DNA of 64,000 bases from Coriaria nepalensis (taxonomy: Eukaryota; Streptophyta; Magnoliopsida; Cucurbitales; Coriariaceae): positions 1,743,501-1,807,500 of the forward strand of contig CP114493.1 in assembly GCA_027186245.1 (NCBI GenBank), written 5' to 3'. A program made the position numbers and the translations under genes. The notes under the pieces were generated by a model. It had not been told where the DNA came from, did no database searches, and worked only from the letters and a program-made list of their open reading frames with translations. Positions 61,701 to 64,000 of this stretch are shown piece by piece. The first letter of the stretch is position 1. Each line of letters begins with the position of its first letter.

Positions 61701-64000
61701 AAATTTGTTACACATTCATTCTAAGCACAGAAATTCATAAGGTTCATAGTTACTAACCAGCAAGTGAGAGAAATCGAGTTCCTTGTGTGTTACCGAAAAT
61801 TCAATATTGAAGGGTGCAATCTGGAAACCCAAACTATAAGTTGGAAAGTGGAAGGGTATTTACCTACAACAATCACCAAGAAAAAAAAAAGTGTGATATC
61901 ACCTGCTCCCTCAAGATGAGAAGATGCTTTATAAGGAAAAGCTGTCCATCCATTGGTGAAGATCTCTTTGCAATAAGCTTGCTAGCTTTCTGTAGACATA
62001 AAAGTAAAATTACAACTTACATGACAAAGCACACTGTAGAATATATTTAACATTCCAGCAAACAAATCAGTTTGATTTGTTTGCTGATTAGCTACTAATT
62101 AGTTGCTGATTTCTAGGGTGATTGTTTCTGTTTAGGCACATATTCTGGAGTTAGACTAGGGTTTCTCTCCTATATAAGGGACCCTAAGGTGTAAATTGAA
62201 AGTATTGAATGTAATTCTTTTACCTCTAAATTCTCACATACAAAACTTGGAAGGAATTCATACCAATTTCTTGCTAACGAGCTAAAAACATGATGTCACA
62301 GGTCAAAGATATTATTTTAGATAGTTTCCCCTATTGCATATTTCAAAAATGAAAGTGGTTAATTATTGATTTCAAGTTTTCTCAATATTTTAAAGTATGA
62401 TGCTTTCTAGAAAGTGAGAGACTTCTTCTTCTTGCAAGCTTTCTTGAATATGTGTGAGGCCTAGATCCTATTAGTGAGTCTACTAGTTGAATATCTTGTT
62501 TTCTCATCTAAATTCCTAAACCTTGATTTCCCCTTACATGTCTTTGGGAGCAAGTTAATATATCATCATTTAATCAATAATGCTTCTGCATAGAACTAAT
62601 GGACAATGAACTCATTGGGCCCAGGAACTGGTTTTTGGAGGGGCTTACTTGGACAGATATGGAGCAAACTTCGACTCCTTCCTGAAAAATGTATCAAACC
62701 AGCCAATTGTTTGATCAGGATAAATGAATAGCAATTTAAAGATGGGAATCTCGTGTGAATTCAGTACAAAGACATAATTTTACCTGCGCTAAACCAGTGA
62801 ATACGGCGTGTTCTAGACAGCGGTAGAGCTTTGAAAGACATGAAAGAGTCTTCCCCAAAGGCGGATACCACAATTCTAATATATCTTGGTTTTCATCAGC
62901 CTAAAATTACATAGACGAATAGGAATAAGGAAATGATACTTAAGACCTAGTATTTGTAAATTAGAAATGGGGCTAAATCAACAACTACCAGTACCCAGCT
63001 AGGTCCACCAATCAGAGAAGGATAATTTAAAATAAAACATGGATCCAAGCAGATTAATGATGTCCACTGTTATGTTTAGTAGACGATCATAACTAAATTA
63101 ATGATGAAGTGAGACTTCTAATTTTTGCAGGTCATCCAAGGAGACAAAATCATTATTTTCAGTTCAGGAAAATGGGAGGAAAAAGCCAGCAATTATGGCA
63201 TAGAAATTGGAAAAACTGCAATATTCATCACTCCATAAAAAAATCAATCTAACCCTCATCTCAATAAATATGTGTGACACAATCTTTCAAGAAACAAACT
63301 CTCTAGGTTTCGATGTGGTCACATAGTGTTCAATCATTTTCTTACTTAGTAGTATGCATGTATCAAACATACAAAAAGCCTCTCATACTATACTACTCTC
63401 GAGATGGAGAGCTAATCTTACACTTACTCAGACACATTTATATGGAATAAAAATCGTGACTAGGCTAATCCAACAAAGGTTTGAACAATGATACACATCC
63501 AATATAAGTATTTGCAACACAATGACTAATTCAAATGGCTTAAAATTATAGAAAATCCTATCCGATTATTATCAGCTAAAAGAAACCTAGTTAATTACTA
63601 AACATGGAAAAAGACAATAGCTAGGCAGTAGCTTACAGAAACTTAATAAGACTTATAGACAAATTAAGATATGAAACTGACTTTTCTCAAATTATATTAT
63701 AAGGGAAAGAAACTTTACCGAAGTAATTTCAGACTTATTATCAGAAAATTGCTCCAGCTTTGTTGGGTAATCCAAGTCTTCATCTGAAGGAAAATAGTTT
63801 GCAATCTAGAACAAAAGAGAAAAGAGGGGGGAGCTTGGTGAAGAATTAAAAAAGCCAAACTTGATTAAGAAATAAAATTGCTTCTGCAGAAAAACTGCCA
63901 TGATCTGACGTTAATGGCTAAAACAAGCTATCTGTTTAAAAGGATATAATATATGTAACGGCTTCAAAATCACTTCTATTGCAGTTTCTGAATTAAGAGA
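58799..64000 (-). CDS. COG3: Conserved oligomeric Golgi complex subunit 3 (COG3), C-terminal part, 5' end outside window
   Basis: COG3 is a lobe A subunit of the eight-protein COG tether that captures retrograde vesicles at the Golgi. Ten minus-strand exons are read: 63805-63719, 62900-62784, 62681-62649, 61989-61903, 61820-61758, 60950-60834, 60291-60199, 59939-59814, 59146-59046, 58931-58799. They give 318 residues in one frame with a TAG stop at 58799-58801. Recognisable family blocks are [85 protein letters not shown] and the extreme end [20 protein letters not shown]. One exon is only 33 nt. The full protein in plants is about 780 residues, so more than half lies beyond base 64000. Confidence 0.9.
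62060..62600. mobile_element. Possible solo LTR in a COG3 intron
   Basis: The segment contains CTCCTATATAAGGGACC, a strong TATA-type core at about 62168-62184, followed by a poly(A)-signal-like AT-rich part and CT-rich blocks. This matches the internal order of a copia LTR promoter and leader. It lies in the large intron between the 33-nt exon and the 87-nt exon. No partner LTR or coding domain is present and the ends are not fixed. Confidence 0.4.

Noticed and set aside
1..64000. tRNA or rRNA genes
   Set aside because: No typical A-box/B-box or rRNA core sequence was noticed while reading; a tRNA scan would be needed to exclude one fully.

Overview
This window is nuclear DNA of a flowering plant, most likely a eudicot. 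It is AT-rich with long intergenic spaces, GT-AG introns, chloroplast-targeted and auxin-signalling genes, degenerate Ty1-copia remnants and many microsatellites. All exon boundaries were read by eye from splice sites and reading frame.

Layout. 1-1220 (+): last five exons of a serine carboxypeptidase-like gene. 1221-6480: repeat-rich spacer. 6645-13086 (+): complete 11-exon PHS1-type gene (atypical kinase plus dual-specificity phosphatase). 13318-14484 (-): broken partial copy of the ClpC gene, tail-to-tail with PHS1. 14485-19904: AT-rich spacer with a copia integrase scrap and a 30-bp tandem repeat. 20200-24506 (-): intact ClpC chaperone gene with a leader intron. 26130-28040: spacer. 28544-32999 (-): complete 14-exon ARF2-like auxin response factor, with short uORFs in the presumed leader. 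34730-36070 (+): decayed copia gag-protease fragment. 36110-43080: gene-poor AT-rich DNA. 43090-43860 (-): weak evidence for an unknown spliced transcript. 44359-46575 (-): small three-exon gene for a single-pass membrane protein of unknown function. 48300-51270 (+): SEC12-like protein 2. 52180-57041 (-): SRP68. 58799-64000 (-): 3' half of COG3, running off the window.

The genes are mostly single-copy housekeeping or regulatory genes, not an operon-like pathway. One thematic coincidence is that SRP68 (targeting to the ER), the SEC12-like SAR1 exchange factor (ER exit) and COG3 (Golgi tethering) lie next to each other within about 16 kb. I found no convincing new biological system. The best second-look items are the truncated ClpC copy whose homology stops at a (TA)n tract, the unassigned spliced ORF near 43 kb, the ARF2 leader uORFs, the PHS1 C-terminal zinc-finger-like motif, and several clean tandem repeats.
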